The notes beneath the pieces are model-generated. The model saw only the letters and a program-made list of their open reading frames with translations, did not search any database and was not told the origin of the DNA. Below are positions 8,818-17,069 of a DNA stretch of 64,000 nucleotides, piece after piece. The stretch is from Amycolatopsis alba DSM 44262. Lineage in GTDB: Bacteria > Actinomycetota > Actinomycetes > Mycobacteriales > Pseudonocardiaceae. The DNA is taken from the NCBI RefSeq assembly GCF_000384215.1, contig NZ_KB913032.1:5137602-5201601 (forward strand). Direction: 5' to 3'. How positions within the stretch are numbered: the stretch's first letter is position 1; each line of letters starts with the position of its first letter. The position numbers were made by a program, and so were the translations under genes.

Positions 8818-9648
8818 TTACCCCTTCACTGCGCCTGCGGTCAGGTTGGACACGAGCTTGCGCTGGACGAGAATGAAGAACACGAGCGCGGGCACGGCGT
8901 AGATGACCGACGCCGCCATGATCCCGCCCCAGTCCACGGAAAACGCCGTGCGGAACGAGGAAAGCCACACCGGCAGGGTCTGCTTGTTCTGGTCGCGCAT
9001 GAAGACGAACGCGAACAGGAACTCGTTCCACGCGGTGATGAAACTGAACACCGAGGTGGTCACCAGGCCCGGCGCGAGCAGCGGCAGCGTCACCCGGCGG
9101 AAGGCACCCGCCCGGCTGCAGCCGTCGATCATCGCGGCCTCTTCGAGGTCGTACGGGATGCCGTTGACGAAGCCGTAGAGCATCCAGCACGTGAAGGGCA
9201 GCGTCGCCGCGAAGTACACCAGCAGCAGCGAAGGCAGCTGGTTGAGCAGCCCGGCGTCGCGCATGAGCAGGTACATCGGGATCAGCAGCGCCTCGAACGG
9301 GGCGAGCTGGGCGACCAGCACCAGCAGCAGGAACCCCTTGCGGCCGCGGAAACGCATGCGGGACAAGGGAACCGCGGCCAGCACACCCGCGACGAGCGAG
9401 CACAGCACCGCGCCGAGCGTGACGATGAGACTGTTGGCGAGGTACGTGGTGAACCCCGGCTTCGTCAGCGCCGAGACGAAGTTGTCGAGCGTCGCCGCGG
9501 ACGGGATCAGGTCGTAGTCCGGGGACAGGACCTGGCCCGGTGTCTTCAGCGAGGAGGTGATCATCCAGTACGTCGGGAAGACGAACAGGAGGGCCACGAC
9601 CACGCCGAGCGCGCCGAGGCCGATCCGCTGGGTCAGGGACTTCCTCAT
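8818..9648 (-). CDS. Sugar ABC transporter permease (MalG/DasC type)
   Basis: 276 residues, six predicted membrane helices. ATG at 9648 overlaps the stop of the preceding permease by 4 nt (ATGA). The EAA loop 'DLEEAAMIDGCSRAGAFRRVTLPLLAPG', which docks the ATPase, is clear at about residues 175-202. It forms the membrane channel together with the upstream permease. No ATPase gene is in the operon, so a shared MsiK-type ATPase encoded elsewhere is likely, as for DasABC in Streptomyces. Confidence 0.9.
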   Translation of the reverse strand: MRKSLTQRIGLGALGVVVALLFVFPTYWMITSSLKTPGQVLSPDYDLIPSAATLDNFVSALTKPGFTTYLANSLIVTLGAVLCSLVAGVLAAVPLSRMRFRGRKGFLLLVLVAQLAPFEALLIPMYLLMRDAGLLNQLPSLLLVYFAATLPFTCWMLYGFVNGIPYDLEEAAMIDGCSRAGAFRRVTLPLLAPGLVTTSVFSFITAWNEFLFAFVFMRDQNKQTLPVWLSSFRTAFSVDWGGIMAASVIYAVPALVFFILVQRKLVSNLTAGAVKG

Positions 9649-10631
9649 GACAGGTCGGCCTCCTTCGTGCGCACCAGCAGCTGGACGTACCGGGCGGTGA
9701 GCAGGATCAGCACGAGCATCATCAGCAGGGCGGCGGTGGCCGCCAGGCCGAAGTGGTTGCCCGCGAGGCCCTTGAGGTACATGTAGACCGGCAGCGTCGT
9801 GCTGGCGCCGTCCGGCCCGCCTTGGCGGATCGCCCACACCTGGGCGAACAACTTGAAGTCCCACAGGACCGACAGGAACGTGACCATGGTCAGGATCGGC
9901 CGGATCGCCGGCCAGCTGACCGCCCAGAACGCCTGCCAGCCGTTGGCGCCGTCGATGCCCGCGGCCTCGTACTGCTCCTTCGGGACGCCGAGGAGCCCGG
10001 CGTACAGCGTGAACGCCACGAACGGCACGGCCTGCCAGACGACCAGCAGGCCGATCACGGTCAGGGTGCTCGGGCCGGTGGAGAACCAGGAATGCCCGAT
10101 GAACCCGTCGAAACCGAGTTTCGCGAGCGTCTTGTTCAGGATCCCGTACTGCTGGTCGAAGATCCACTGGAAGACCGTGGTGGTCGCGACCACCGGGGTC
10201 GCCCACGCGAGGATCAGCGCGACCTGCAGGATCACCCGGACCACCGGGTTGAGATGCCGCATCAGCAGCGCCATGAACAGCGCCAGCAGCAGGGTGATGA
10301 TCACGACCGAGGCGGTGAACACCAGGGTGCGGACCGTGATCTCCCAGAATTCGGGGTCGGAAAGGATCGTGGAGAAGTTCTCGAAGCCGACCCAGACCAT
10401 GTCTCCGGAGACCAGCTCACGGAGGTCGAGCTTGCGGAGACTGATCCCGATCAGCTGCATCGTCGGCCAGCCCAGCAGGACCAGGATCGCGACCAGTGCC
10501 GGAAGGATCAGCAGATACGGCGCCGTCCGTTCGCCGAGACGGAGACGCCGATTGGACTTCTGGCGTTTGATGCGCGGCGATGCCGGCGGGGTGGCCCCCG
10601 CCGGCATCGTCACATCTTTGGTCGTGGTCAT
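9645..10631 (-). CDS. Sugar ABC transporter permease (MalF/DasB type)
   Basis: 328 residues, with a basic N-terminal tail of about 35 residues and six predicted membrane helices. The EAA loop 'EQYEAAGIDGANGWQAFWAVSWPAIRP' is near residue 220. Its start overlaps the stop of the binding-protein gene by 4 nt (10628-10631) and its stop overlaps the next permease by 4 nt, giving a translationally coupled operon for oligosaccharide uptake. Confidence 0.9.
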   Translation of the reverse strand: MTTTKDVTMPAGATPPASPRIKRQKSNRRLRLGERTAPYLLILPALVAILVLLGWPTMQLIGISLRKLDLRELVSGDMVWVGFENFSTILSDPEFWEITVRTLVFTASVVIITLLLALFMALLMRHLNPVVRVILQVALILAWATPVVATTTVFQWIFDQQYGILNKTLAKLGFDGFIGHSWFSTGPSTLTVIGLLVVWQAVPFVAFTLYAGLLGVPKEQYEAAGIDGANGWQAFWAVSWPAIRPILTMVTFLSVLWDFKLFAQVWAIRQGGPDGASTTLPVYMYLKGLAGNHFGLAATAALLMMLVLILLTARYVQLLVRTKEADLS

Positions 10632-11920
10632 CCGCCGATGAGCTTGTCGAGCGCTGCGTTGGCGTCGGCGGTCGCCTGGTCGAGCGTCTTCGTTCCGGTC
10701 AGGTAGGCGGTCAGCATGTCCTTGATCGGGTTCTGACCGGACTCGACGTCACCCCACTTGGGGCTGGTCGGGACGGCACGGCCGTTCTTGGACGCCTCGG
10801 CCATGACCTTGGTGAGCGGGTTCGCGTCGAGCGCGGACACGTCGGTCGAGGTACCGGGGACGTAACCGGCCTTGGCCAGCTCGGTCTGGTACTTCGGGGT
10901 GGAGAAGAGCTTGACGTAGTCCTTGGCCGCGGCCGCGTTCTTGCTGTTGGCCGGGATGACCAGGTTCGAACCACCGAGGAAGACCGGGGCCGACTTGTCG
11001 GCGGTCTTGCCGGGGATCGCGAAGGCGCCCGACTTCTCCTTGATCTTCGGGTCGGTCTTCGCCGCGGTGTCGGCCTCACCGGGGACACCGATCATCATCG
11101 CGACCTTGCCCGCGCCGTAGATGCCGGCCTGCTGCGGGGTGGCCTCGTCAGCGTCCTTCGGGGCCTTGGTGCCCGAAGCGTCGGTGAGCTGCTTGTAGAA
11201 CTCGAGCCCGGCCTTGGCCTGCGCGGAGTCCAAAGTCGCCTTGAAGGACTTGCCGTTGGCCTGGGCGATGTCGCCGCCCTCGTCCCAGATGAAGGACAGC
11301 AGCTCGTACCAGTTCTGGCCCGGCTGGTAGAGGGCCTGGAACTCGGGGTCGCTGCCGAACTTGGCCTTGAGCTTGGTGATCGCGTCGAGCCACTCCGCGC
11401 GCGTCTTCGGCGTCGCGGTGATGCCCGCCTGCTCGAACATGTCCTTGCGGTAGATGACCTCACGGTTGGCCGCGTAGAACGGGACGCCGTAGGTCTTGCC
11501 GTCGAACTCGCCCGAAGCCTTGAGGCCCTGGAGCCACTGCGCGCCGTTGAAGTCGCCCACGCTCGAGGTGAGGTCGGCGAGCACGCCCTGGTTCGCGAAC
11601 GCGGGGGTCTGGGTGTTGCCCAGCTCGATCACGTCCGGCGGGTTGTCACTGGCCAGCGCGGTGGTCAGCTTCTGCTGGATGCCGTTCCACTGCTGGATCT
11701 CGTACTTGACCTTGACGCCGGGGTGTGCGTCTTCGAATTCCTTGTGGAGCGAGTTCGTCAGCGATTCCGGGGCGGTCCCGGTCATGAGCCAGACCGTGAG
11801 CGAGCCGTTCGACGCCGGAGCGCTCGAATTCGTGCTGTCGCCACTACCGGAACCGGCGCAGCCCGCCGTCGCGAGGGTGATGGCGGCGGCGCCCGCAGCC
11901 ATCTTGAGCCAGCGCTTCAC
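10628..11920 (-). CDS. Extracellular sugar-binding lipoprotein (family 1, DasA/NgcE-like)
   Basis: 430 residues. An N-terminal signal ends in the lipobox 'TAGC' (Cys about residue 21), followed by a Ser/Gly-rich linker. The body has the family 1 solute-binding fold, with 'GSLTVWLMTG' at the start of domain 1 and 'FEDAHPGVKVKYE'. It is the first gene of the operon binding protein - permease - permease - hexosaminidase. The hexosaminidase and the DasR-like operator upstream suggest chitobiose or another GlcNAc oligomer as ligand (inference). Start ATG 11920. Confidence 0.87.
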   Translation of the reverse strand: MKRWLKMAAGAAAITLATAGCAGSGSGDSTNSSAPASNGSLTVWLMTGTAPESLTNSLHKEFEDAHPGVKVKYEIQQWNGIQQKLTTALASDNPPDVIELGNTQTPAFANQGVLADLTSSVGDFNGAQWLQGLKASGEFDGKTYGVPFYAANREVIYRKDMFEQAGITATPKTRAEWLDAITKLKAKFGSDPEFQALYQPGQNWYELLSFIWDEGGDIAQANGKSFKATLDSAQAKAGLEFYKQLTDASGTKAPKDADEATPQQAGIYGAGKVAMMIGVPGEADTAAKTDPKIKEKSGAFAIPGKTADKSAPVFLGGSNLVIPANSKNAAAAKDYVKLFSTPKYQTELAKAGYVPGTSTDVSALDANPLTKVMAEASKNGRAVPTSPKWGDVESGQNPIKDMLTAYLTGTKTLDQATADANAALDKLIGG

Positions 11921-11966
11921 TCGTGCCGTCCTTTCGATGCCCGGCCACTGTGCCGGGCTCCCACAA

Positions 11967-11982
11967 AATGGTGTAGACCAAT
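11967..11982. promoter_or_regulatory. DasR-responsive element (dre)-like operator
   Basis: The 16-mer AATGGTGTAGACCAAT matches the known Streptomyces dre consensus ASTGGTCTAGACCAST at 13 of 16 positions, with the TGGT...ACCA arms intact. It lies about 47 nt upstream of the binding-protein start, where a GntR/DasR-type repressor responding to amino-sugar phosphate would act. Confidence 0.6.
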
Positions 11983-11991
11983 GTCGGCAGC

Positions 11992-12005
11992 GTGGTACGT
12001 ACCAC
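11992..12005. promoter_or_regulatory. Perfect 14-bp palindrome upstream of the sugar ABC operon
   Basis: GTGGTACGTACCAC is its own reverse complement and lies 10 nt beyond the dre-like site. The TGGT-N4-ACCA layout suits a GntR or LacI family dimer, so it may be a second operator for the same promoter. Confidence 0.5.
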
Positions 12006-12158
12006 TCCGACTGTCAAGCGGGTGGCCGGTTCGTTGTAAACGAGCCGCAATCTTTCACCTTGAGTGAGCGGATGATCACGCTCATGTGGACATTTCGGGG
12101 TCCACGTCAGCCGCTTGCCAGGCGCGCTGACATGCGGTTTTTCGTTGACTGTGCCGGT

Positions 12159-12194
12159 GATCGGTGCATTCGGACGGTCATCGTTGCACCGATC
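12159..12194. terminator. Stem-loop downstream of the DoxX-like gene
   Basis: GATCGGTGCA (12159-12168) pairs with TGCACCGATC (12185-12194) across a 16-nt loop, just past the 3' end of the DoxX-like gene. The rest of 11921-12218 holds the sugar-operon promoter and no gene that I can support. Confidence 0.4.
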
Positions 12195-12218
12195 GGCGCA
12201 ACGGGAGCTCGCGTTCGC

Positions 12219-12641
12219 CTAGCGGTAGTCCTCGTCGTCTTCGGGAGGCTCGATACCGAGGAGTGCCCGAGTCTGATCCTGGAGGAACCACGCCAGCGTC
12301 GCGGTGATGATCAGCAGGACCAGCGGGAGGACCGGGCCGCCGTTGGCCAGGATGAACAGTTCGGTGACGCTCGCGCCCAGCATGACGCCCGCCAGTAGCA
12401 GCGCCGACGGCCCGCCGAGGCGGGGGATCAGCAGCCCGATCGCGCCGACGGCCTCCACGGCGCCGGTGACGTACCGCAGCCACTGTCCGAGGCCGATCTC
12501 GGCGAAGGTCTGTTCGGTGTGGCCGCCCGCGAACAGCAGGTAACCGCTGTAGAGGAACTCGGCGGCGAGCGCGGCACGCACGATCCACAGCGCGATCAAG
12601 CCGATGGGCAGGCTTCGGGTACCGCTGGCTCCTCCGGACAT
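12219..12641 (-). CDS. DoxX-like membrane protein
   Basis: 140 residues from ATG 12641, with four predicted membrane helices at about residues 10-30, 58-75, 78-98 and 103-120. 'RAALAAEFLYSGYLLFAGG' and 'AVEAVGAIGLLIPRLGG' resemble the DoxX/SURF4 superfamily. The tail is acidic (EPPEDDEDYR). Function is not established for this subgroup. The frame stays open upstream of the chosen ATG, but the residues there lack codon bias and overlap a repeat. A 7-bp stem-loop (12643-12660) directly precedes the start and contains the only purine-rich stretch that could serve as ribosome-binding site. Confidence 0.65.
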   Translation of the reverse strand: MSGGASGTRSLPIGLIALWIVRAALAAEFLYSGYLLFAGGHTEQTFAEIGLGQWLRYVTGAVEAVGAIGLLIPRLGGPSALLLAGVMLGASVTELFILANGGPVLPLVLLIITATLAWFLQDQTRALLGIEPPEDDEDYR

Positions 12642-12702
12642 GCCGGAGATTTTTCTCCGGTGCGGGAAGGGTGGCAAGGCTACGCATGGTCCGAGACGCG
12701 TA

Positions 12703-12749
12703 GTGAAGGCCTCCTTCCCTACTCTCAAGGTAGGGAAGGAGGCCTTCAC
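12703..12749. repeat. Long intergenic palindrome, GTGAAGGCC family, copy 2
   Basis: 19-bp perfect arms (12703-12721 and 12731-12749, core GTGAAGGCCTCCTTCCCTA) with a 9-nt loop. It lies 17 nt past the stop of the lectin-tailed metalloprotease, in the position expected of a terminator. Confidence 0.8.
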
Positions 12750-12766
12750 GGACTTCAGGTGGCGTG

Positions 12767-13981
12767 TCAGGCCGGGATCTGCCAGGACTGGCCTGCCGAA
12801 CCGTTGCAGGTCCAGATCACCAGCCGGGTTCCCGAGCCGGTGCCGCCGCCCTCGACGTCGAGGCACTTACCGGACTGCGGGTTGACCAGCCTCTGACCGC
12901 TCCGCTGCCAGGTCTGGGCCCCGGTCTTGTTGCAGTCCCACAGCTGCACCTTCGTCCCGTCCGCCGTCCCGCTGTTGTCGACGTCCAGGCACTTCCCGAG
13001 CGCGCGCAGGGTCCCGTTCTGCACCGCCCACGTCTGCGCGCCGGTGTTGTTGCAGGTCCACAGCCGCACCGCCGTGCCGTTCGCGATCTGCGAGTTGTCG
13101 ACGTCGACGCAGTTACCGCCCGCGCCGGTGATCCGCCCGGCCGGATACGGCGTGCCGCCGCGGATCAGGTACTCGCTGTCGGCCACGTTCCAGTGGGTGG
13201 CGAGGTAGCTTCCGGGCGCGGGATTGGTGTGGAAGTAGTCGTTGCCGAGACAGTCGATCTGGTTTTCCGGCGCGCCGGGGCACACCTTCTTCAGGCCGCC
13301 GGGCGGGAGGCCGCCGTCGTCGTAACACATGATGTCTTCGTCGTCCCAGCAATGACCGTACGGCGTCGCGTTCGGCGCGCTGCCCTGGACGGCGCCGAGG
13401 TTGTGCAGGAGTTCGTGGCCGCTGGCCTGCCAGCTCCAGCAGCCCGTGCCGACGGTCGCGTAATGCGGGCCGCCGTTGTACGGGTTGTTCGCGCCGGGGC
13501 TGTCGTTGCCGCCGTTGCCGAACGCGAGCCCGCAGCCGCCCGCGTCGTACCAGACGAGGTACTTGCGGTCGCCGCGGTTGTAGCCCTGTGCCTTGATGGC
13601 GTTGGTGATCGTGTCCACGTCGGCCATCGCGGACTGCGCGATGACGACGTTCGCGATCGTCGCCTTGCAGCTCGCGTCGTGCACGTACCGGACGTGCCGG
13701 ACGCCGCCGCCGAGCCGGGACGCGGCCTCGACGAAGATGTCGTCGATCTGGCTCGTGAAGGTCTGGAACTGGCCGACGAGCTGCCCGTACCTGTCCGCTT
13801 GCGTGTTTCCGCGGACATAAAGCGCTTGAACGCGTTTTCCGCTGACACCGTCGCCGTCGCAGACCGCCGAGGCTTCAGCCGCGGTCGCCACCGGGGCGGG
13901 CAGGGAGATGACGCCGAGCACCAGCGCTGCGCCGGCCACGAGTCTCAGGAATCTTCTGGTCATGCCGAACCGCCTTTTCAT
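12767..13981 (-). CDS. Secreted metzincin-like metalloprotease with C-terminal ricin-B (beta-trefoil) domain
   Basis: 404 residues. Signal peptide at about 1-35, with the hydrophobic run 'FLRLVAGAALVLGVISL' and cleavage near 'ATAA'. The catalytic centre is HELLHNLGAVQ, a metzincin HExxHxxG motif with Gln where the third His or Asp ligand normally sits. 'DIMCYDD' downstream looks like the Met-turn, and the nearby 'GHC' His may supply the third ligand. Six or more Cys suggest disulfides. From about residue 280 a ricin-B lectin domain carries three QxW repeats (QTW, QTW, QSW) for carbohydrate binding. Likely exported to degrade protein on a polysaccharide surface. A dre-like site lies 31 nt upstream. 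Confidence 0.82.
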   Translation of the reverse strand: MKRRFGMTRRFLRLVAGAALVLGVISLPAPVATAAEASAVCDGDGVSGKRVQALYVRGNTQADRYGQLVGQFQTFTSQIDDIFVEAASRLGGGVRHVRYVHDASCKATIANVVIAQSAMADVDTITNAIKAQGYNRGDRKYLVWYDAGGCGLAFGNGGNDSPGANNPYNGGPHYATVGTGCWSWQASGHELLHNLGAVQGSAPNATPYGHCWDDEDIMCYDDGGLPPGGLKKVCPGAPENQIDCLGNDYFHTNPAPGSYLATHWNVADSEYLIRGGTPYPAGRITGAGGNCVDVDNSQIANGTAVRLWTCNNTGAQTWAVQNGTLRALGKCLDVDNSGTADGTKVQLWDCNKTGAQTWQRSGQRLVNPQSGKCLDVEGGGTGSGTRLVIWTCNGSAGQSWQIPA

Positions 13982-14011
13982 CGCGGGGGATGAGGCATCC
14001 GGATGTGGGAA

Positions 14012-14027
14012 AGAGGTCTAGACCGGC
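14012..14027. promoter_or_regulatory. Second dre-like operator, upstream of the metalloprotease gene
   Basis: AGAGGTCTAGACCGGC contains a perfect GGTCTAGACC palindrome and matches the dre consensus ASTGGTCTAGACCAST at 13 of 16 positions. It is 31 nt upstream of the start codon at 13981, a typical repressor position. Confidence 0.5.
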
Positions 14028-14080
14028 AGGAATCATAAGCAGCCGAAGGTGAGCATGTCACTGACAGAACAGGACATACG

Positions 14081-16135
14081 TCACTTTTGTTCACCGAGGA
14101 GTATCTGTTCGAGCAAGAGGTCGACATCGCGGGCGGACTCGGCTTCGCCTATCCGGTGGAAGGTTTCGGCGGCGCGGAGCGCGCGGCGGGCGGCCTCCCG
14201 GACGCGGCCCGCGGCGCTGAGCACGTGGGCGGCGACGTGGTCGAGCTGCGCGACGAGATGTTCCCTGGCGGGCACGGTCTCGGTTTCCACGGCGTGCACG
14301 GCGGATTCCGCGACGTCGAGCGCGGTGAGCGCCGCGTCGAGGTCGCCGGACCGCAGCCGGGACAGTGTCGCGGCGTTACGGCAGGTGGCGGCCACGTAAC
14401 CGCCGCCGATCGCCACAGCCGCGTCGGCGGCTTGCGCGTAGAAGTCGGCGGCGTTCGCGCCGTAGCCGAGCAGATCCAGTTGTTCGGCGGCGGCCATGCT
14501 CACCGAGATGTAGGAGTGCCCGGTGTCGCCCGACTCCTCCAGGATTTCGGCGAGGACGGCGTATTCGTTGAAGGCGCGCGAGGATTCGCCGAGCGCGCGG
14601 TAGGCGTCGGCGTACATCCACCGGCAGCGATGGCCCCAGTCCGGCAGCCCGGCGAGCAGCTCGATGGCGCGGGGCGCGACGTCGAGCACCTCGTCGTAGC
14701 GGCCGGCGCCGTGCAGCGCGGTGACGAGGACGTACCAGTGTTCCGCGTTGTCCTTGCCTTTCGACGCGGCGACACCGAGGGACGCGTACGCGTCGTCGAC
14801 GGCCTCGGCGAACCGCCCGGTGCCGATCAGCGACAGCGCCCGAAGCTGGCGGAGATGACCACGCAACCGTTCCGGGCCGCCCGCGGGAAGCGTCGACAGC
14901 AAGTGCTCCACGAAGACGTCCAGTTCGTCGAGCGATCCCGTGCGCTCATAAGCGATCCGGACCTGTTCGACGGCCTCGACGGCTTTCTCGCCGACGTTCC
15001 CGACGATGAAGGCGTCCGTCGCCGCCTGCGCGAGTTCCAGCGTGGTCCCCGGATCCTCGCCGTCACCGTTCCGCAACGACGCCTCCAGGCACAGAAGAGT
15101 GCCGTGCAGCAAGGGATCGCCTGCTTTGTGCGCTCGTTCCGCCCCGCGACGCAAGGCCTCGTACGCCTCGGCAGTGCGGCCTTGCCCGGAAAGCACGTGC
15201 GCCAGCCAGTATTCGCCCCAGCAGGCGGCACGCTCGTCGGTCCCGGCGCGCAACCGCGCCGCGGCCACCGTCGTCAGCGCGACCCCGGTCTCGGCCTGAT
15301 CGTCGAAAACGAGCCACAGCCCGAGCCAGCATTGGTTGAGCAGGAACCGGATTTCGTCGCCCTGGCGCCGGAATCCCGTGGCCGCGCGGCGCAACCGCTC
15401 CTCGGTGTCACCGTCCTGGAAAAAGATCGCGCGTAATTCGGCCAGCCGCGGGGCGATCCCGTCCGCGACGGTGCCGATCGCGGCGAGACAGGCCCGCGCC
15501 TCTTCCGGTTCGCATCGGTGATTGTGGATTTCGGCCCTGGTGACGAGTTCCTCCGCCGACAGATCCGGCGGAGGCAGGATCGGGACCCGCGGCAGCGCGG
15601 AAGGCAGGAGCGGGACGAATTCCGTGACCGGTTTCGCGGTCATCTTCCGTTCGGCGTGCGCGGCGAAATATCCGGTGGGATCGCCCTCGTCGAGTTCCTC
15701 GGCTTCGACGAAGGCCGCCGCCCGCATCCGCCGGTGCAGCCGGTTCAGGGAAAGACCGTCGTACGGCCCGTTGAGAACGAACCGGATCTCGCCGTATCCG
15801 GTTTCTGTCAACCGCCGGGTGAGCAGTGCGGCCGCGGCGAAGAAGTCCAGCCTGCCGACGGCGTCCGCGTGGTCGCCGACACCGTCCAAAAGCGACAGAA
15901 GATCGAGACCGGTGTGCTCGTTGCCGGTGAGGGCGCAGAACTCCAGCCGTAACGCGTGGTCGCGGTAACGGAGCGGAGCCCCGATCGACGCCCTGGTCAC
16001 CCACCGGTAGGTCGACGCGGCCTCGGCGTGCTTGCCCGCGGCCGCCAGCGGTACCAGCGTCCGGCACAGCCGGGTGATCTCGGCCCCGTCCTCGTCCGAG
16101 CCGTCCGCGTCCGCGCGGCGTGGTTCCACTTCCAT
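14081..16135 (-). CDS. Large TPR-like helical repeat protein of unknown function
   Basis: 684 residues, ATG 16135, no signal peptide or membrane segment. From about residue 190 to the end it is a run of amphipathic helix pairs with TPR-like spacing, for example 'AYEALRRGAERAHKAGDPLLHGTLL', 'ALSLIGTGRFAEAVDDAYASLGVAAS' and 'ADAYRALGESSRAFNEYAVLAEILEES'. The first 180 residues are also helical but not clearly TPR. It looks like a cytosolic scaffold of the kind found in STAND/SARP regulators, but has no NTPase or DNA-binding domain. It is transcribed alone, so context gives no partner. Confidence 0.7.
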   Translation of the reverse strand: MEVEPRRADADGSDEDGAEITRLCRTLVPLAAAGKHAEAASTYRWVTRASIGAPLRYRDHALRLEFCALTGNEHTGLDLLSLLDGVGDHADAVGRLDFFAAAALLTRRLTETGYGEIRFVLNGPYDGLSLNRLHRRMRAAAFVEAEELDEGDPTGYFAAHAERKMTAKPVTEFVPLLPSALPRVPILPPPDLSAEELVTRAEIHNHRCEPEEARACLAAIGTVADGIAPRLAELRAIFFQDGDTEERLRRAATGFRRQGDEIRFLLNQCWLGLWLVFDDQAETGVALTTVAAARLRAGTDERAACWGEYWLAHVLSGQGRTAEAYEALRRGAERAHKAGDPLLHGTLLCLEASLRNGDGEDPGTTLELAQAATDAFIVGNVGEKAVEAVEQVRIAYERTGSLDELDVFVEHLLSTLPAGGPERLRGHLRQLRALSLIGTGRFAEAVDDAYASLGVAASKGKDNAEHWYVLVTALHGAGRYDEVLDVAPRAIELLAGLPDWGHRCRWMYADAYRALGESSRAFNEYAVLAEILEESGDTGHSYISVSMAAAEQLDLLGYGANAADFYAQAADAAVAIGGGYVAATCRNAATLSRLRSGDLDAALTALDVAESAVHAVETETVPAREHLVAQLDHVAAHVLSAAGRVREAARRALRAAETFHRIGEAESARDVDLLLEQILLGEQK

Positions 16136-16213
16136 GGTCCTGCCCCCAGAACAATGACGTCGACGCCGGATCTTAACGCCCGGAGTTCCGTCATGAACCC
16201 GCTTTCGGGTGGT

Positions 16214-17011
16214 TCAGGGGACGCGCACCGCGGCTATTTGGGTGGCTTGCCCGATCAATCTGTTCTTTTCGTCCCAAAGCTCCGCGACCTCGTCCATCCG
16301 GTCGCCGCCGATCTCGCCTGCCCGCATCCGCACCCGGACCGGACCCGGTGCCGGGAGCCCGCGCAGGTACGCGGTGAACTGGACGGTCGGCGCCCAGCCC
16401 GCGATGCCGAGGTCGTAGGAGATCGGCGGGACCGGGTCGAGCGCCACGAGCAGGCTCACCGGATCCCAGTCGCTGCCGTCCGCGAGCCGCAGCCAGGACG
16501 AGATGACGCCTTTCCGGGACGGCTGTCCCACCGCGAAGCCCGCCGCTGCCGGGTCGAGCCGCTGCTCGACGACGTCCATCAGGCCGATCCGGAAGCCGCC
16601 ACCGCCGTCGGCGGGCACGGGCAGGCAGTCCTGCTCCGGCGGGATCTCGACCGGGTCCACTCCGGACCACCACGCGTCGCCGTCGGTCAGGACGCCCTGG
16701 GTGATCAGGGCCTCGGTGCAGGGTGCGCCGTGCTGGCTCAGCCGCGCGCGCAGCTGGGTGAGGCCGCGGCCTTCGCGCAGCACCTCGACCTCGACGACCG
16801 CGGGACCGGGCTCCGGCGCCACCGAGAACGAGCCGCTGATCGCGGTCAGGTGCGGATGCGAGGAGACCCCGGCGGCGGCCCTGGCGAGCACGGCGAGCAG
16901 GTAGCCGCCGTGCAGTTTCGCCCCGATCGTCCACTGTGGATCGAGCTCGATGTCGAATACCGGCCTGTCGCCCCGGCGGATCAGGGCGGTCGCGGTCTGG
17001 AAGTGCGCCAT
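16214..17011 (-). CDS. Acyl-CoA thioesterase family protein (TesB-like double hotdog)
   Basis: 265 residues, ATG 17011. 'WTIGAKLHGGYLLAVLARAA' at about 27-46 is the N-terminal hotdog helix of the TesB/Acot8-like family, and the second half (about 140-260) repeats the fold with 'SSWLRLADGSDWDPVSLLVALDPVPP'. It should hydrolyse acyl-CoA thioesters in the cytosol; chain length is unknown. No Shine-Dalgarno is seen before the ATG. It is divergent from a TetR gene, and the shared 58-bp promoter region contains a 25-bp palindrome, so TetR control is very likely. Confidence 0.82.
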   Translation of the reverse strand: MAHFQTATALIRRGDRPVFDIELDPQWTIGAKLHGGYLLAVLARAAAGVSSHPHLTAISGSFSVAPEPGPAVVEVEVLREGRGLTQLRARLSQHGAPCTEALITQGVLTDGDAWWSGVDPVEIPPEQDCLPVPADGGGGFRIGLMDVVEQRLDPAAAGFAVGQPSRKGVISSWLRLADGSDWDPVSLLVALDPVPPISYDLGIAGWAPTVQFTAYLRGLPAPGPVRVRMRAGEIGGDRMDEVAELWDEKNRLIGQATQIAAVRVP

Positions 17012-17020
17012 AGCTCAAGC

Positions 17021-17045
17021 TGACATCGTCAAGTTGACGGTGTCA
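17021..17045. promoter_or_regulatory. TetR operator between thioesterase and TetR genes
   Basis: A 25-bp near-perfect palindrome: TGACATCGTCAA at 17021-17032, central G, TTGACGGTGTCA at 17034-17045. Only one base pair per arm departs from symmetry. It is centred between the two divergent starts (17011 and 17070). Confidence 0.78.
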
Positions 17046-17069
17046 AGTCAATGCTGGCAGCATCACGGC

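Noticed and set aside
11844..12050. Short minus-strand frame over the sugar-operon promoter
   Set aside because: Covers the operators and the start of the lipoprotein gene, with no ribosome-binding site or codon bias.
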